Positions 13,830 to 27,600 of a stretch of 60,000 nucleotides of DNA are shown here, piece by piece. Below the pieces are notes generated by a model. It saw only the letters and a program-made list of their open reading frames with translations, did no database searches and was not told the DNA's origin. The position numbers were made by a program, and so were the translations under genes. Source of the stretch: Hydractinia symbiolongicarpus (taxonomy: Eukaryota > Cnidaria > Hydrozoa > Anthoathecata > Hydractiniidae); contig NC_079883.1 of NCBI RefSeq assembly GCF_029227915.1, positions 6,450,001 to 6,510,000 of the forward strand, written 5' to 3'. Positions within the stretch are counted from its first letter, which is position 1, and every line of letters starts with the position of its first letter.

Positions 13830-16800
13830 GTAAGGACATATATTTATTTGTTTATTTATTTTTGTTTTGATAACTTGACTTTAAAGTTGTTTCAGTTGTA
13901 GTAGCTAGCTACCACAACATTTAACAAACTTTGTTTTCAAATTTAATAAAAGACGATTAGAATATTATATACCAGTTAAAAAATTTAGCTGGATTAGTAA
14001 TCCATGACAACATATTAAATCAACTTAAATAGCAGCTGAATATGAATGAAGCTTTGTTTTCTCTGCTGTCTTTGGACAACAATAAGAATATAGAAGCTCT
14101 GAATTAAACTTTTAAAACATATGACATAGTTAAAAGGCATCAAATGTTCTTATACGACATCTTTATAAACATAAAAACCTTTAAGATCCACCATAGAAAT
14201 CTTTGAGATCCACAGTAAATTTTTCTAACCAATCTCAGTACAAAACATGTAGCACAAAAGGGTTTAACACATCTCGTGGTGCTTCAAAGATTAAAACCTA
14301 ATCAGCAGAAGCAGGACTTCTCTCTTAAGTGCAACACATGCTCTTTTGTCTCCTCTCAGTCCCTTAGCAATGTACAATTTAAACCTTTAACACCACTTGT
14401 TACCCTTTTTCACCTTCTAACAACTCATCTAAATTGTAAAGTCTTTAAAAATAGATGCAGAAATAAAAATAGATAGCTAATAGGCTGGGTCTACGTAGTT
14501 TGTCTGGATATGGAGACAGGCGACTTGGCTGCACTGTATACACAGCCTGTGGTTAACCCAGCTTTATACATGCAATTAAGGGATTAGTATACAGTGTTGC
14601 TTCTTCTGTTGCCTGTAATAAAATGTGGTTTTTAAGTTATAAATGCTCTGTCTCCTTACAAAACACTTAGACAGACAGGCTATGATATTAAAGTTAAACT
14701 TGATGTTACTGTTGTAATAACATCAGATTAACTGGAGACAGAGATATACAAATATAACTTTATGATGAAATAGAAAATAATTTCTAAAATAAGGTTGTGC
14801 ATAACAAAGAAAAAATAATAGTTGACTGATTTAAAATATACACACCCAAGATCAAGAATAGAAACAACTACAAATACTGTGTAGCTAGGTTGACTTTACT
14901 GCGTTGAATCATAAAAAGTGTTCTGAGTCCCACCAATAGAAGAATCGAAGGTAAGATTGTTTGAAGTAGAATTTAACTTAGTATGTTGGTTTAAACAGGA
15001 AATATAGATTTTATTATTTTGATATTAACTTTTTTTATCCTCTTTGCTCTATATTCTGTTTCACTGAGAAATATAATTCAAATAAACAAATCAGCATTAT
15101 TATAATCAGCTCTTTTTCTGGAAAAGTGTTTCTGAAATATTGTTTTTAGCAAAGTTGACCACGCCTTTTCAACCTATTCTAAAAACGTGAGACAACAGAT
15201 TTTAATTTGGCTGTATTTTCTGTTCTAACGCAAATAACTCAAGTTTTTCGCATTATTTTTCTCTCATGAGAAATAATTACGTAATTTTTTGGATAGTCAG
15301 CAAAAAATAAGAAACAACAATATTGGTTTCAAGATGGCGGACAAAGACACTGACTACGTGCATGTATTAAAAATTATACAAGATTTGATAATTTATCAAC
15401 AAATTTTGTGAAATTTAACAGTAATGAATAAAACTTTCAACCAGTTGACAATATTTATAGATCATTTGACATTTGTGCCTAGAAGTTTTTTGATGTATGG
15501 ATCGTTTTCTGCCCAATGAATAACAAGAAAATTTTACAAAAGTTACAAAAATCACCTTCAAACATCTCTCTCAAAACCACTTTTTCATGTGCCCGCATAA
15601 AACCACTTTCTCATTCAAATTCTTTTTGGATACAGTTTCCTCGATCTCTCGCCTCTAACGTGAAAAACATTTATTAAGAACAATTTTACAACCATATTAC
15701 TATTTGACTTCGACTTCGCGTGCAATGAAATAAACACCATTGAAATTGTTTTAAGCGTAAGTGTTTTTTTAGCATAAAAGGTATGGAAACGAGTCTTAAA
15801 ATTTTGTTTTGATAGTTATGCGAATGTTTAAATACCGAAAGTACCTGAAACTGAAATTTAAAATTTGAAGGGCTAATTTTTTTTTAAAAAATGATCAGCT
15901 TGAAAAATAGGACACAGAATCCTTCTGTGAATTTTTTTTTGTAATTGAATCGAAGAGGGTCAACCAGCATTACTAAAAAGTTGGGCATTTGAAAATCGAT
16001 GTAAAATAAAATATGAATAACAAAAAGAAGTGACATTCATCAATTTCCTTGCTTCAACGGATCCTTCCATTTGAACAAAAAAATGACAGTTGTTTATTAA
16101 CCTGTTTTTCATGGTTCACTTATTTTCATTTAAATTGAGTTTGCGTGAAATGGGTTACTCTGTAAATAAGGAAAGAAGGAGAGGATACATCCTAATCGAA
16201 ATTGACGTGATCAAAAATTTCCGACATTTTAATGCTTGACGCATTCTTTCCTCCCTAAGCCTGTTTATGTGCCCGCTAAATTTGATTTTATGTCATTTCC
16301 TGTTTGCAGATGACCCTATTAACGTACTTTTACACGCTGGTTGTATGAAAAACCCTCGTTATAAAATATGCATGCTCATGCTGACATAATGACTGCTGTC
16401 ACTGCTCGATTAGTGGGCCTGGGATGAATTTTGCGATTTTTCTTAGCCCAATTATTGCTAGGTCACTACTGACGTAAGACAACTTGTCTTTAGGGTATAC
16501 GGAAAAACATTTATTTCTTGATCTGTCAAAATTTGATGTTTTTGCTTAAGTAAACAACGCCATTTTACTGACCTTCGGAAAGATGAAAACAGGACCCCAT
16601 TTACTCAAAATCAACACCGCGTTTTTTTGAACCCTGACCTAATACAATAAATAAAATAAAAGTCCGGGTAAAATAAAACCTTTTTTTATGTAAATGAAAC
16701 TATCAAAGGGAATGCACCAACATCAAGATATTACAGTAAGTGAAAGGTTTATTATATGACCTTAAGTCTACACTTGAGAAAGGGTTTAGGCTCCTTCTTT

Positions 16801-17201
16801 AGCCCACCCAACTGCATTTTTACCAAGTGTGAAGCAACGCGATTGCGTGTTGCGACAGAAAGAGACTCCAGTCACACCGCCTTCCATATTAGATATTTTT
16901 AGTGTGTATTTATAAAGTAATTTTTTTTGTTTTGTACCTTTAGGGAATATGAACTTTTGTGTGAAACCCAAAGATAATAACATTTGGATTAAATTCTATT
17001 GAAGTTTAAGAAGAGAGGAGGGAGAAGGGTTGGAACACACAATCTTTATTTGTCTAACCACCACAGCATCGACTACCATTTTCCCTAATTTGCAGAAACC
17101 CAGCCCTTTTTCTTCTTATTTTACACTTGGACTTCAATCTCATGTTGTCAAATTATTTAAATCATGTGAAATATTAAAAGCTTACACTGCTTCACTCTTT
17201 T
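13830..17201. other. Non-coding, no gene seen
   Basis: AT-rich. CAAGATGGCGGACAAAGAC at 15331 starts a 26-codon frame (MADKDTDYVHVLK...) but lacks a clear donor and was not accepted as an exon. Confidence 0.5.
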
Positions 17202-17300
17202 TAGGGGGGAAGGGTATTAAATTCTGGAGGTTTTAGACAGGAGGGGGAGGGGCGGCTTAATAGAAGCGGGGCTAAATAAAGTGAGAGGGCTAAATAATTA
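17202..17300 (+). repeat. G-rich minisatellite remnant (ggggctaaataaa family)
   Basis: Contains AGGGGGGAAGGG, GGAGGGGGAGGGGCGG, GGGGCTAAATAAAG and AGAGGGCTAAATAA. The same wording recurs at 17580-17708, so the two blocks belong to one repeat family. Confidence 0.7.
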
Positions 17301-17579
17301 ATAGAATTTTAACCAAAATATCTATGTTACAAATTAATTCATAATGTTAACTTCATCTGTTTCATCATCATCTTCATCTAACAGAATAAGGACTTGTAGT
17401 GCCTGGAACATACACAACCCGTTGTAAAAAGCAAAAAAAACATTGATATTTTGCAAACAAAACTTAGGGAGAAAAAATTAAAACTGTAGCATATGGATAT
17501 CGTTGCATATGACGTTAAATCAACGAATAATATCGAATTTCTTTGACTCTTATTTTTATTTTATTTTTATTTTTTTTTG

Positions 17580-17708
17580 AGGTGAGGGGCTAAATAAAGG
17601 AAGAGGCTAAAAACATTTTGGGTCGCTGGAGGAGGTGGCTTATTAGAGGGGGGTGGGGGGGGGGGGGGGTGGGGGGGTTAAATAAAGGGAGAGGGCTAAA
17701 AAGAGGAG
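17580..17708 (+). repeat. G-rich minisatellite with a long poly-G run
   Basis: Copies of GAGGGGCTAAATAAAGG surround a run of G broken only by two T residues (about 17647-17677). The G-strand could form quadruplexes. Confidence 0.8.
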
Positions 17709-20700
17709 TTACGTAGTTGTTTTTTTATTGTTTTTTTTTTCTCCCATACGTTCCCTAATTTTAGAAATATTAATATAAAATGCCTTAAATTAATTGTTGT
17801 TTGATGGTAAAATTGATGGTAACACGCCTAGATTTTAAGAACAAACAAACAAACAACGAACCAGTAATATTTGAACTTACAACTTACAACAAAAAAATAT
17901 ATGCATCAAAAAATTACCAATTTAATTCATCACTGTTTATTTAATAACAGAAAGTTTCGCGCTTTTCGAAAGATTTTTCTCCTACTTTTTCCTCTCTCGA
18001 ATAAGGACCACCATCTTTCAACTTTTGCAACACTCACCCCCGCTTCTACCCTCTTCTATTCTGAAAGTCTGAATCACTATGAAAATTACGAAAAGTGAGA
18101 AGAACACAAGATTGACTTTATGTGAGCATGTTTGTGAAAATGTTGAATGCATCAAATTTTAAGTTTCTTTTTTCTTTGCTGGCGAAAGTTCACGCAAAAT
18201 GAAGAAAAAAGTTTCTTGCAAAAGTTAAGAAGTTTACACGAAATATTCTGGCCTTAAACTTTGACATGCATCTCGTGCAGCTAACTTAGGCTGCCAATTT
18301 TACTTTTTAACCTTTAAAGCCAATTTCACCACAAACTTACTTTCGTAATTATTTCAGCACATAATCATGATATCACAGTGATTCAGCAACCAAACATAAA
18401 AATTCCTGCTCAAATAAAACGGTAGTAAAACTCTATTATGTCAAAGTTGAGTTCTTGAGCCAAGATGAGAAGATTAATACATATTTTTAAATAAATAATT
18501 TCCCTTGATGCAAACGTTTTTTATTTCAAACAATTTTTTTTGATTTCTTGCTTTGTAAAGTTCCACGTCAGTTTCGAGGTAGCCCGTTCAAACAATTGTC
18601 CTTACCCAACTTTATATATACATATACATTAGAACATAGGAATCCTTGTTGATTTATAAAATATAAAATACATGCAAAAAGATTTTTGAAAATTACTTTT
18701 TTAATATCAAATTTTCAACTAAAAAGGCAAGGTGGAAATATTCAACCCTTGTATCCTCTTATTTTGAAGTCATTTTAGTTTAAAATGCTCCAAAAGTTAA
18801 AGCAAAACATAAATGGAAGAAAAAAAATTAATGAGCAAAATAAAGTCTAAAATAGCTTCTCGGTAAAAAAATCGGTAAAAAATTTTAGACCTTTATAAAT
18901 ATTGATCAACGAGCTAAAAAACTTGATCAATACAACATGTTGTGAGCGATTTACAGAGTTCGCTCCTTCAATCACCATATTGCAATTTTTTAACACTCAC
19001 TACAAATCCTACAAACCAAGTAATTTTGAGCTCTGTGACAAAATACTTGTTACGTTTCCATGTTTTTCTTATTTTGTTCTGAACCTGCAGAAAAAGGTTA
19101 TGTCAAAAATGTATTTAATTTACAACGAAAAAGAAAGTAAAATTTTATAGGACTTGTTTTGACATTCCAATTTTTCAAAATATTATTGGTGGGTCCTATA
19201 TTACGTTTGCGTGTGAGGTTTACACGGAAACAGTGTGACAGATTGTCAGTGAGTTCTGTTAGGTCAAGTCAAATAACAAACTCAAAACAAAAAAAATAAA
19301 TATGCGAAGTAGTAAACAACAATAAGATGTTTGTGCACGCATAATTTTCTTAATTTATTTATTTACCAGCAGTTTACTAAACCCGTTTATATAATTTCAG
19401 CTAATCCTGATTATTGTAGTTTTTCTCTTACAACCTTTTATACATGACAGAGCAAACAGCACCTCATTTGGTTGACTGTTTATTCCTTTGAGTTTGTATG
19501 AAAGTTATTTTGCTAATTTAAAGAATTTTAGTCAGAAAAGCAACTAATACAACCGGAAGGACCTTTCTCGGATAGTTATAAAACTATCTGTTTGCAAAAA
19601 TAAAATAACACTTTAAGTAAATAGTGAAAACAGTTAATAACAAAACACAATTTGCAGCCATGGTTAATCAGTACCAATTGTAAGAACTATACAAGAAAAG
19701 AAATATAGGTTTGTATTCAGTGTTTTAAATGTTTTATCCAGGGAGAAAGTTTATACTTTGTACCAAATGCAACTTGTTATTGGTTCATTTAATGTACCTT
19801 ATTTAAATTACACCCATTATCATTATATATGACGTCAATGGGTTGATTTTCAAACTATTTTATTGCTAAGTGATTCCAAAATTGCTGGCACAGGTCATTA
19901 TTGCTAAAACAGAAGGCAATTTGCAAAACAAAAGGTTTGAATAAAATCAACAAGTGAAATCAACAAATAAATTGACTCTGAAAGTCTGTATTTCATTGAC
20001 TTAGTGGTTTTGGTATGATATGAGCATATTAGCGTATGTGTTCCCTTTTTGCATTTTAATATTTCAGTAAATTTCAGTAAACAGGCTTGGGAGGTTATAA
20101 TTGACATGTTATGTTTCCGGTGAAAACCACATAAAATGAATCCGAAAAAAAGTTCTAATTAATAAATATCCCGGATCAACACTGCTGTACGTTTTTTTCT
20201 TAATTATTATATTAATTATATGTAATAGTAATTATAATTTATAAATTTTATTTTATTATATTTCAAGCCCTTAACTTAAAACACACTGCGTACCAAATAA
20301 TGTCTTTAGATTTAAAAAAGTTCCAAATAAACAGCATCCGAGTAAGCGGATGTAAAAACACTGCGCCAATCTGGTTGTAAAAGAGTTCTCAACATCAAAC
20401 AACGAAACAACAAAACCAAAAAACAATACCGACGAACCACCTCCGACAAGCATAAGAACAAATTTGTCGTTTGAGAAACCTAACCAACTTTTAATTTGTA
20501 CAATAACTTTCAAGGTTATGTTAACCAAGCTTATTTATTCTGGCACGAACAGCCACCTCAGCAAAAAAAGTTAAAGGTTTAAACGTAAAACTTAAATAAA
20601 TAAAATTATGTTGTGATCAAACCTCCTCGATATTGTTTTACAAAACGACGATCTGTACGCCCCCAGTTATGAGAGTCCTTACCATTACCAAGCCTCTCCC

Positions 20701-21389
20701 TATGTTGAGCTGTTGTTGTTTTCGTTGTTGTGATGTTTTTGTACTTTTAATAAAATGTTTTATAATTAGTTATGAAACTTTTAGTTGTTTGTTTATCTCT
20801 ATGATAAAAAAGGGAGTGTAGTTTTTTCTTTTGGTAACGGATGATGTGGTCACTTAAAATATACTAAGATAAAATCTAATGCGTTATATTTTAATAACTC
20901 AAATATTCTTTTGGTTCCTCTTTGATCAAATAATAAAAAGTCTTAACTATGTTTATGTTAGACTAAATTTTGCAACAGATAATAGAATATTTGTGATTTT
21001 TTTCTAATTTTGTTGATATGATGTTAATGGAAAATAGGTCTATAAAAATTACTTCCTCCAAGTTCTTTTCCAATAATTGGAATAACTTAAAAACATTCGA
21101 AGCTTTACTTTGGATTTGCATGTTAGAAAGTATTTACAAGTTGCAACAAAAAAATCAGTAGTTACATTGTGCTTCCCTTTATTTTGCTTTCATGTCACTA
21201 AACCTAGATCAAGTTGGATAAATGTGCAAATACTATTTCTCTTTAGAATTGGATTGATAATAAACACAAAGTTCCTTCTCAGTCATCATCAACATCACTA
21301 ACGGATATGACTGTAAGTGCATTGATTCCCTACACAATTTTATATTTCTATAAATACAAAACTAATATTATAAAACATATCCTTGTTGT
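17709..21389. other. Non-coding, no gene seen
   Basis: AT-rich, with one TGACGTCA at 19830-19837. No open frame shows codon structure or similarity. Confidence 0.55.
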
Positions 21390-21650
21390 CTATGTTGTGT
21401 GGTCTAGTGGTTAGTAAACTGGCCTCATTAAGTTTCTTTGGGCAATGCACTAATCATGAAGGCAGTGTCTCGGTTCGGTTTTATTTGCAAATATCGTTAC
21501 CACAGATTGCAGTCGACCCACTTCGTGAGAGAGGGGTTGGGTGAGCATTGCATATATCTAATCTATGCATTGATAACACAGACAACATCACATTGATAAC
21601 AGTGTTCAAACGCTAAAGTGACTACCCTGTCTAAATATACGAAAAGAAAT
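21390..21650 (+). repeat. Possible second tRNA-derived SINE
   Basis: TGGTCTAGTGGTTAG (from 21400) fits box A and resembles the D-arm of tRNA-Asp/Glu. GGTTCGGTTT (21472-21481) is a weaker box B at wider spacing. A GC-richer body follows, ending in an AT-rich tail around 21640. It is more diverged than the copy at 35020, and its ends are approximate. Confidence 0.4.
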
Positions 21651-24600
21651 ATAATGTCAAAATACCCTTCCATTTTGAAATTTTAAATAGAATGTATGAA
21701 TACTTGGTAACACGTGGTACATTTGTGAGATGTGGTAAGCTCTTTCTAAGATGTTCATGTTGTTTACAAGATATACAACGCAATGGAAATCTTGTTTGTT
21801 TTCCTTGTTTCTATGGAAACAAATGTCTAAATAGTCAACAATCATTGGTGAAGCAATTACATGACCGTAGGTAGATAAATTAAAAAAAAAGAAAAAGGGA
21901 AAAAACAGGAAACTTTCGAATAGTAGTTATTTTTAACATTATAATTGTTGCTAGTTTTTTTTTTGGCTTCGAATTCGCGGGGGTTCAAAAAATATAAAAA
22001 ATTTCATTATTATTTCAATTATGTTGTTATGATTATAATTAGTTAATTTGTGTGATTATCAAACAAATGCGCAATGAAATTTATTTTGTAGGAAACTAAT
22101 ATTCCAAAATATTTATTTATATCAAAATTGTTTTTTTCAAAGGCATTTTTATAAAGTAATTAAATAAACATGTACTTTAATTTGTAACTTGCTGAGAAAC
22201 GCATGGAAACCTTCATAAACGTGAGTGTTCTTATCATAATTTTATTAAAATTTTTAAAATAGAAATTTTCTTTTGAACAATTACTTAAAAAGTATCTTGA
22301 GGAGGATAAGAAGTTCACCACAGATACACGTGTTGTTGTCCGTTCTAGCTACATTCGTGAACTGCACCATTATTATCATACTGCTTAATATTGTGTATAT
22401 TTGTTAATTGGTTAACAAAGTGTTTAATTACCTTTCATGGTGTACAAAACACACACACATTTGATTGAAACTAATCAACAGCCAACTACATTAATGCGTG
22501 CGAACATTTCTGCTTGATATGAAATATACTTTAGAGATTTCGTAAGTTTTAACTTGGAAGAATAGTTTATAATATGACACAAGGATAGAGAAATAGGGAA
22601 TGATACTACTTATTATTTACAAATTTTATCGAAATAGGAATATCAGAAAAATATATCAGAATATGCTGACTCACCAATAAAAGGCTGGTATTTGCACAGT
22701 CTTAAGATTTACCCTGAGCTTAAATTTTGGAGTTTTTTCCTCTGCTACTCAGTGCTTTTTGGTGCTATCAGATAAATAAGACAAAGAAATTGGAATGTAA
22801 GAAACACTTGAAGATTAATCTTTTGTTGATACGTGATTTTCTTCGTTTCATTATAAAGTACTTGGTACCCTTTGTGGTCAAAACAGCCACAGAGCTTGAT
22901 TTCAAAGAACTCCGCATGCAGTTGTCAGCAGCTAATGACAAATCCCGCATGTGGAAATTAGCTAAATTGTTGAAACATTCATTATTATTACAAAATAATG
23001 AATGCAAACCATTTAAAAGTTGCAAAACATAACATGTTTCGTAAAAAGCCAGCACTAAAGTTTAGAACTATTTAGGTTCTTGTATGTGATCTTTTGGTAG
23101 TTAAAAATTTTACTTCTTGTTATGGTATCAATGTATAACATCGTCTCAAATGTTTGATAAAAACAGAATTATAGAAAATATAGCTAACTTGCATAGTCTT
23201 AGCTTGCCTTCATTTGCAGTACTGAAAACAATACAGAATTTAAATTTAAACTTTTTTAAATCTTTTTAAAATACCGTTAAAAATATATCTATATAAATTT
23301 TCTTTTTTTCCACTATATTGCATTTTATTAAAATCTATTTATTATATGGCATCTCATTCGTGATAAACAAAGTTTGCATTTGGAACGACAAATTGTTGTA
23401 CATCTTTCTTTAATCTTGTTTATATGGTTTAATCGACGTTTTGGCATGAAGAGAGCTTTATAGCAGTTGCAATTAACGAGCCAGGTGTAACTTAGTGATA
23501 ATGCATTTTTGCAGAAAAAACAGAAGTTGATGTTGGCATTTGTCACAATTGTTGCTTTTGGTTAGGTCATTCTACGCTACAGAAAAATCTTTTTTAGGAA
23601 TCCTAAAAAATTATTTGAAAATAGCTTTTTACGAAATTGGGTTTAATTTTATAATGCTTCACAAAGAATTGGATCAAGTTAACCTACCGAACTTGAATGA
23701 TATCTGCGACATTCTAATGAAGATGATAATTGCCTAAAGGGGTGAAAATAAAACAAATTAAAAAGAAGAAATTAATTTTGTTGTTTTTGTGTAAAGAATT
23801 ATTGTAAGTTGCTGAGGTTCTGCAAATTTAACATATATTCCATTCACTCGGACAATATTCAAAACTTATAAAAAATAAATGGAGCAGGAGATAAAATATA
23901 GTCCGCATTAGGAATATTAAAAATGTTCAAATTAATTGAGTATTTTTCAAAAAAATTATTAGTAATGACCCATGGGTATGTAAAACCAGTGCTAGCTAAT
24001 GAAATTTCGAGTTATCAGGTATATACCTACTGTATAATAAAAACACAATACATATTATTTTTCTTCACACCTCCCTAATGACGGCGGTGTCTTTAATGAC
24101 ACTGTACTTCTTTAATGTTTATTAATTAACAGGCATCCTGTACATAGTTTTATCACCACAAACGATCTCGTTAAATAAATTCAAATTTGTTAAACGTAAC
24201 GTGTTTAATTTGAGATCTATTTTAATCCTTTCACATCGTCTAAATGGATTCGATATTTCCTGTGGAAAAAAGCTTGCCGCTTAAGAAGATGTGAAAGTAT
24301 GCTCGTTGTATTTCCGGATAGACTTAGCACTTAATAACTGCACATATCTTAGTTAAAAGCTCTTGCAAAAAAGATTTTACTCTAGAGTTAGGTATTAAAG
24401 TCAATCTATTTCCTGTTGTGTGCTTTGCATCAGTTTTCTAACCTTTTTCAGCTCAAAATTTGATTTATAGTAACTTAATAGCAATTGAAAACATCAATCA
24501 TTTAAATCAGTCATTCAAATCAGTCAATCAATCAAGTCACTAAACAATTTCTTCACCTACTTTAAGTTACTGAACATGGTCACAAAAGTCTAAATACTTG

Positions 24601-27600
24601 CCCAAAAATAATACAAAATTATGGTGAAGTTTTAAAGCTTTTGCTTGCAATGCAATTACATGAAGTACTTGCATTTTTAAAGGTATTGTTCAGTGTTCAA
24701 TTACCATATGTCATTGTGGTTCACAAAAACAAATAATGTTGTTCCAACATATTATGAAAGGTTACACATAATTTATCTGTCTAATTATTTCTGTTTTTAA
24801 TGGCGCAACATGCGTGTGGTAACACATTCACGCTTAGGGTTATTTGCCTGGCGCTAATGACGTCATATGGCATGAGATGGCGCCAAAAACCCATTAATTA
24901 GGCAATGAAGTAAAAACGATCGTTTTTTTACGACAAAATGGATTTGTGAAAATGACACCAAAAACTATATAAATCTACCAGGACGAAGCTTTTTTGCTTA
25001 CATCTGCCACCTGAACAAATGGACAGGACCACTTCTGTTTTGGCCAAAATAAGCTTTTCAATACAAAGCTTTAATTGGCACGGAATGTGGACGGTACATT
25101 AGAGTTAATTGTCTCTCAGTCATTACTTGTTATTAGATTGGGTCTAGGTAGGAGATAAACAGTGTTAATAATTTAAGAGATACGCTTTCGTTGTTTGTAA
25201 AAATCTAAAGAAATTTAAATCATGGTAATGATGGTGAGAGAATTTTTTTTACTTACTTTTCAAAATGAATATGCTGCCTTTAGCAATAATTCTTTTTCAG
25301 TGAAAATTTATTAAAATATTTGTATAAATAATCTATGAACAAGACCTACACGCTTGTATGCATTTTAGATAAGCTTCTACTTCTTATGTTTGTGTAAGTT
25401 CTATGATGTTTATTAGCAAATCAATAAATTCTAATGCAAAAATTTTTTGTTTATAACCTTAAATTTTAAATGTGTTAGCAAATTAATTTTGTAGGAATCA
25501 AATGTGAAGAGAATATCTTTAAAGTAGTAGATAATTTAATTAAGAAATAACAATTTATTGGCTATAGAAATAATTTAGTCAAATATTTTTGGGACATGAT
25601 TTGGGAGAGAACTAGTGCGGAATAGCTACTTCTCCTGTAAGTTATCCTGGTATATTTTTAGCTTTGTTTAACATTTTTAGTAGATTAGCTACATTTTTAG
25701 TCGTACGTTTAAATCTGGTTTCTGAAACGTGACAAGACGGAATAAAACATGTTTATTTAATTTTATTTAATTTGCTATAATTTCCCTCATTCCAGACAAA
25801 AAGCATTTTTCCTTCTTTTGTATTCGGCAGACGCCATGTCCATTGAATGTAATTTATTTCTTTGTTTCTTTGTTGTCACTGTTTTATGTTAGGCACTTGT
25901 TATTTCTTCGGTACATAATTTAGCGGGTTTAATTTGTTTTTGATTTTTATGCCAAGACAGCAATGCGTAACTATTTAGAATGAAATGTGCAAGAATATAT
26001 TGAAATATTATCTTGAGAATAACAATGTAATGCTCTTCTCGAATCCAGTAAAAGTAAGTGATATGAAAAGTTTATAGATTAACTTGGAGAAATACATTAT
26101 TTGTTTTTAACAAATTTATTTATGGACAGGAAAGTTTTCATGTGTCAATCAAATTTGAAACGTACTTTGACTTCTGCTGATTCTACCAAATCTCTTTATT
26201 TTTCAAGTCTACGATATATATCCACGATATAAAACTACACACTATTACAGCAAAACAAGAAATTTTCTAGTAGCCTTTTAAATTTTGATATTTTTATTTA
26301 TTTATTTCGTTGGGATTTATGTCTTTGATAAATAAAGTATAACAATGTGAATCTGATAAAAAAAATAGTTTTTTAGATGCTCAATTCTTTCGGTAATTTT
26401 TAGACTCAATGTTTTTTGTCTAAATTTAAACAGCGTATATTTTCTTGCTTTGTTTTGCAACAGCAAAATAAATATTATTCTAGTGATAAGCTTTTGTTGT
26501 GAGATATTGGACTGGGAATGTGTGAGATTGACTGTGAAGTACGTTTGTTTACAAGTAAGGATATTGCTGAAAATTTGATATGTAAAAACGATACACCCAT
26601 TTTATGAGAATAAATTATACGAATATTACGTTAGGCCTTAAAGGTTTTCTAAAAATAATAGTTGAACAAGGCTGAAAAAAGATATCCAATTTGAGTTCTA
26701 ATTTTACCGTTTTAATTCTAAACATAGGTAAATGTAGATATAGGTAAAGGGTCTCTCGTAACCAAATAATGGCACCATACAGAATAAGTTATGCGAAAAC
26801 AACAACAAAAATAAACTAGAGCGTGTTCGTGCGCATGTCTTAAAAAAATGCTGACGGAAATACTCCTACTTGACAATCCTTTTCATCATATTTATTTCCC
26901 TTTCATTTTTATTTTACAAACTTCTGTAGGTAAGCAAGGCTGTATTTCTTATATCATGTTGATTTAAAAGAAGTTAGAAATTTTATATAATATAAGAGAA
27001 AAGTATCCCTCGAACTATATTCCCTGTTTCCACATGTTCAAAGAAATCAGATACAAATGCAAACGTTGCAAATATGGATTAAGTAGTTTATGATATCCAA
27101 TAAAATCAATTGCATTCAGTGCACTAAAATAACTAAGAAAATAACATTAGAAATTTTTTTTACAAAATCCAATTCAGATCACATACCCATTGTAAATGGT
27201 AGTGATATATCGGACATTTTGCGTTAACAGTGAAAAGAGTATAACTATATGTTAAAAATGAAACTTTAGTTTACATTACTGTATGTGTTAGGAATAGATA
27301 AATGAAATATTTTCAATGTCCAAGGTATACAAGGATGAAAAACATTTTGATAATATTTTAGCCTCGTTTACTACGTAGTGTTATCTAAATTAGCTATGCA
27401 TGGCACTGTTTCTCAATCACTAGCTACACACTCTAACTAGAATATTGGATTCCTTTATTTCAGAATTCCTCTAGACGTTTTTATTCATAACAAAGCCTCC
27501 AAAGTATTTAATGTTATTGTACTGCTGAGTTTAATTTCATCATCTCACTTCTCTCAACTTTTAAATTCACAATGTCCAAATACAAACAGTTAAACACTTT

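Noticed and set aside
15331-15412. CAAGATGGCGGAC start context with a 26-codon frame
   Set aside because: The frame closes without a convincing donor, and this wording also occurs in repeats; not enough support for an exon.
22727-23032. 101-codon plus-strand frame and overlapping 95-codon minus-strand frame
   Set aside because: No similarity, AT-rich codons, and open on both strands in the way chance frames often are.
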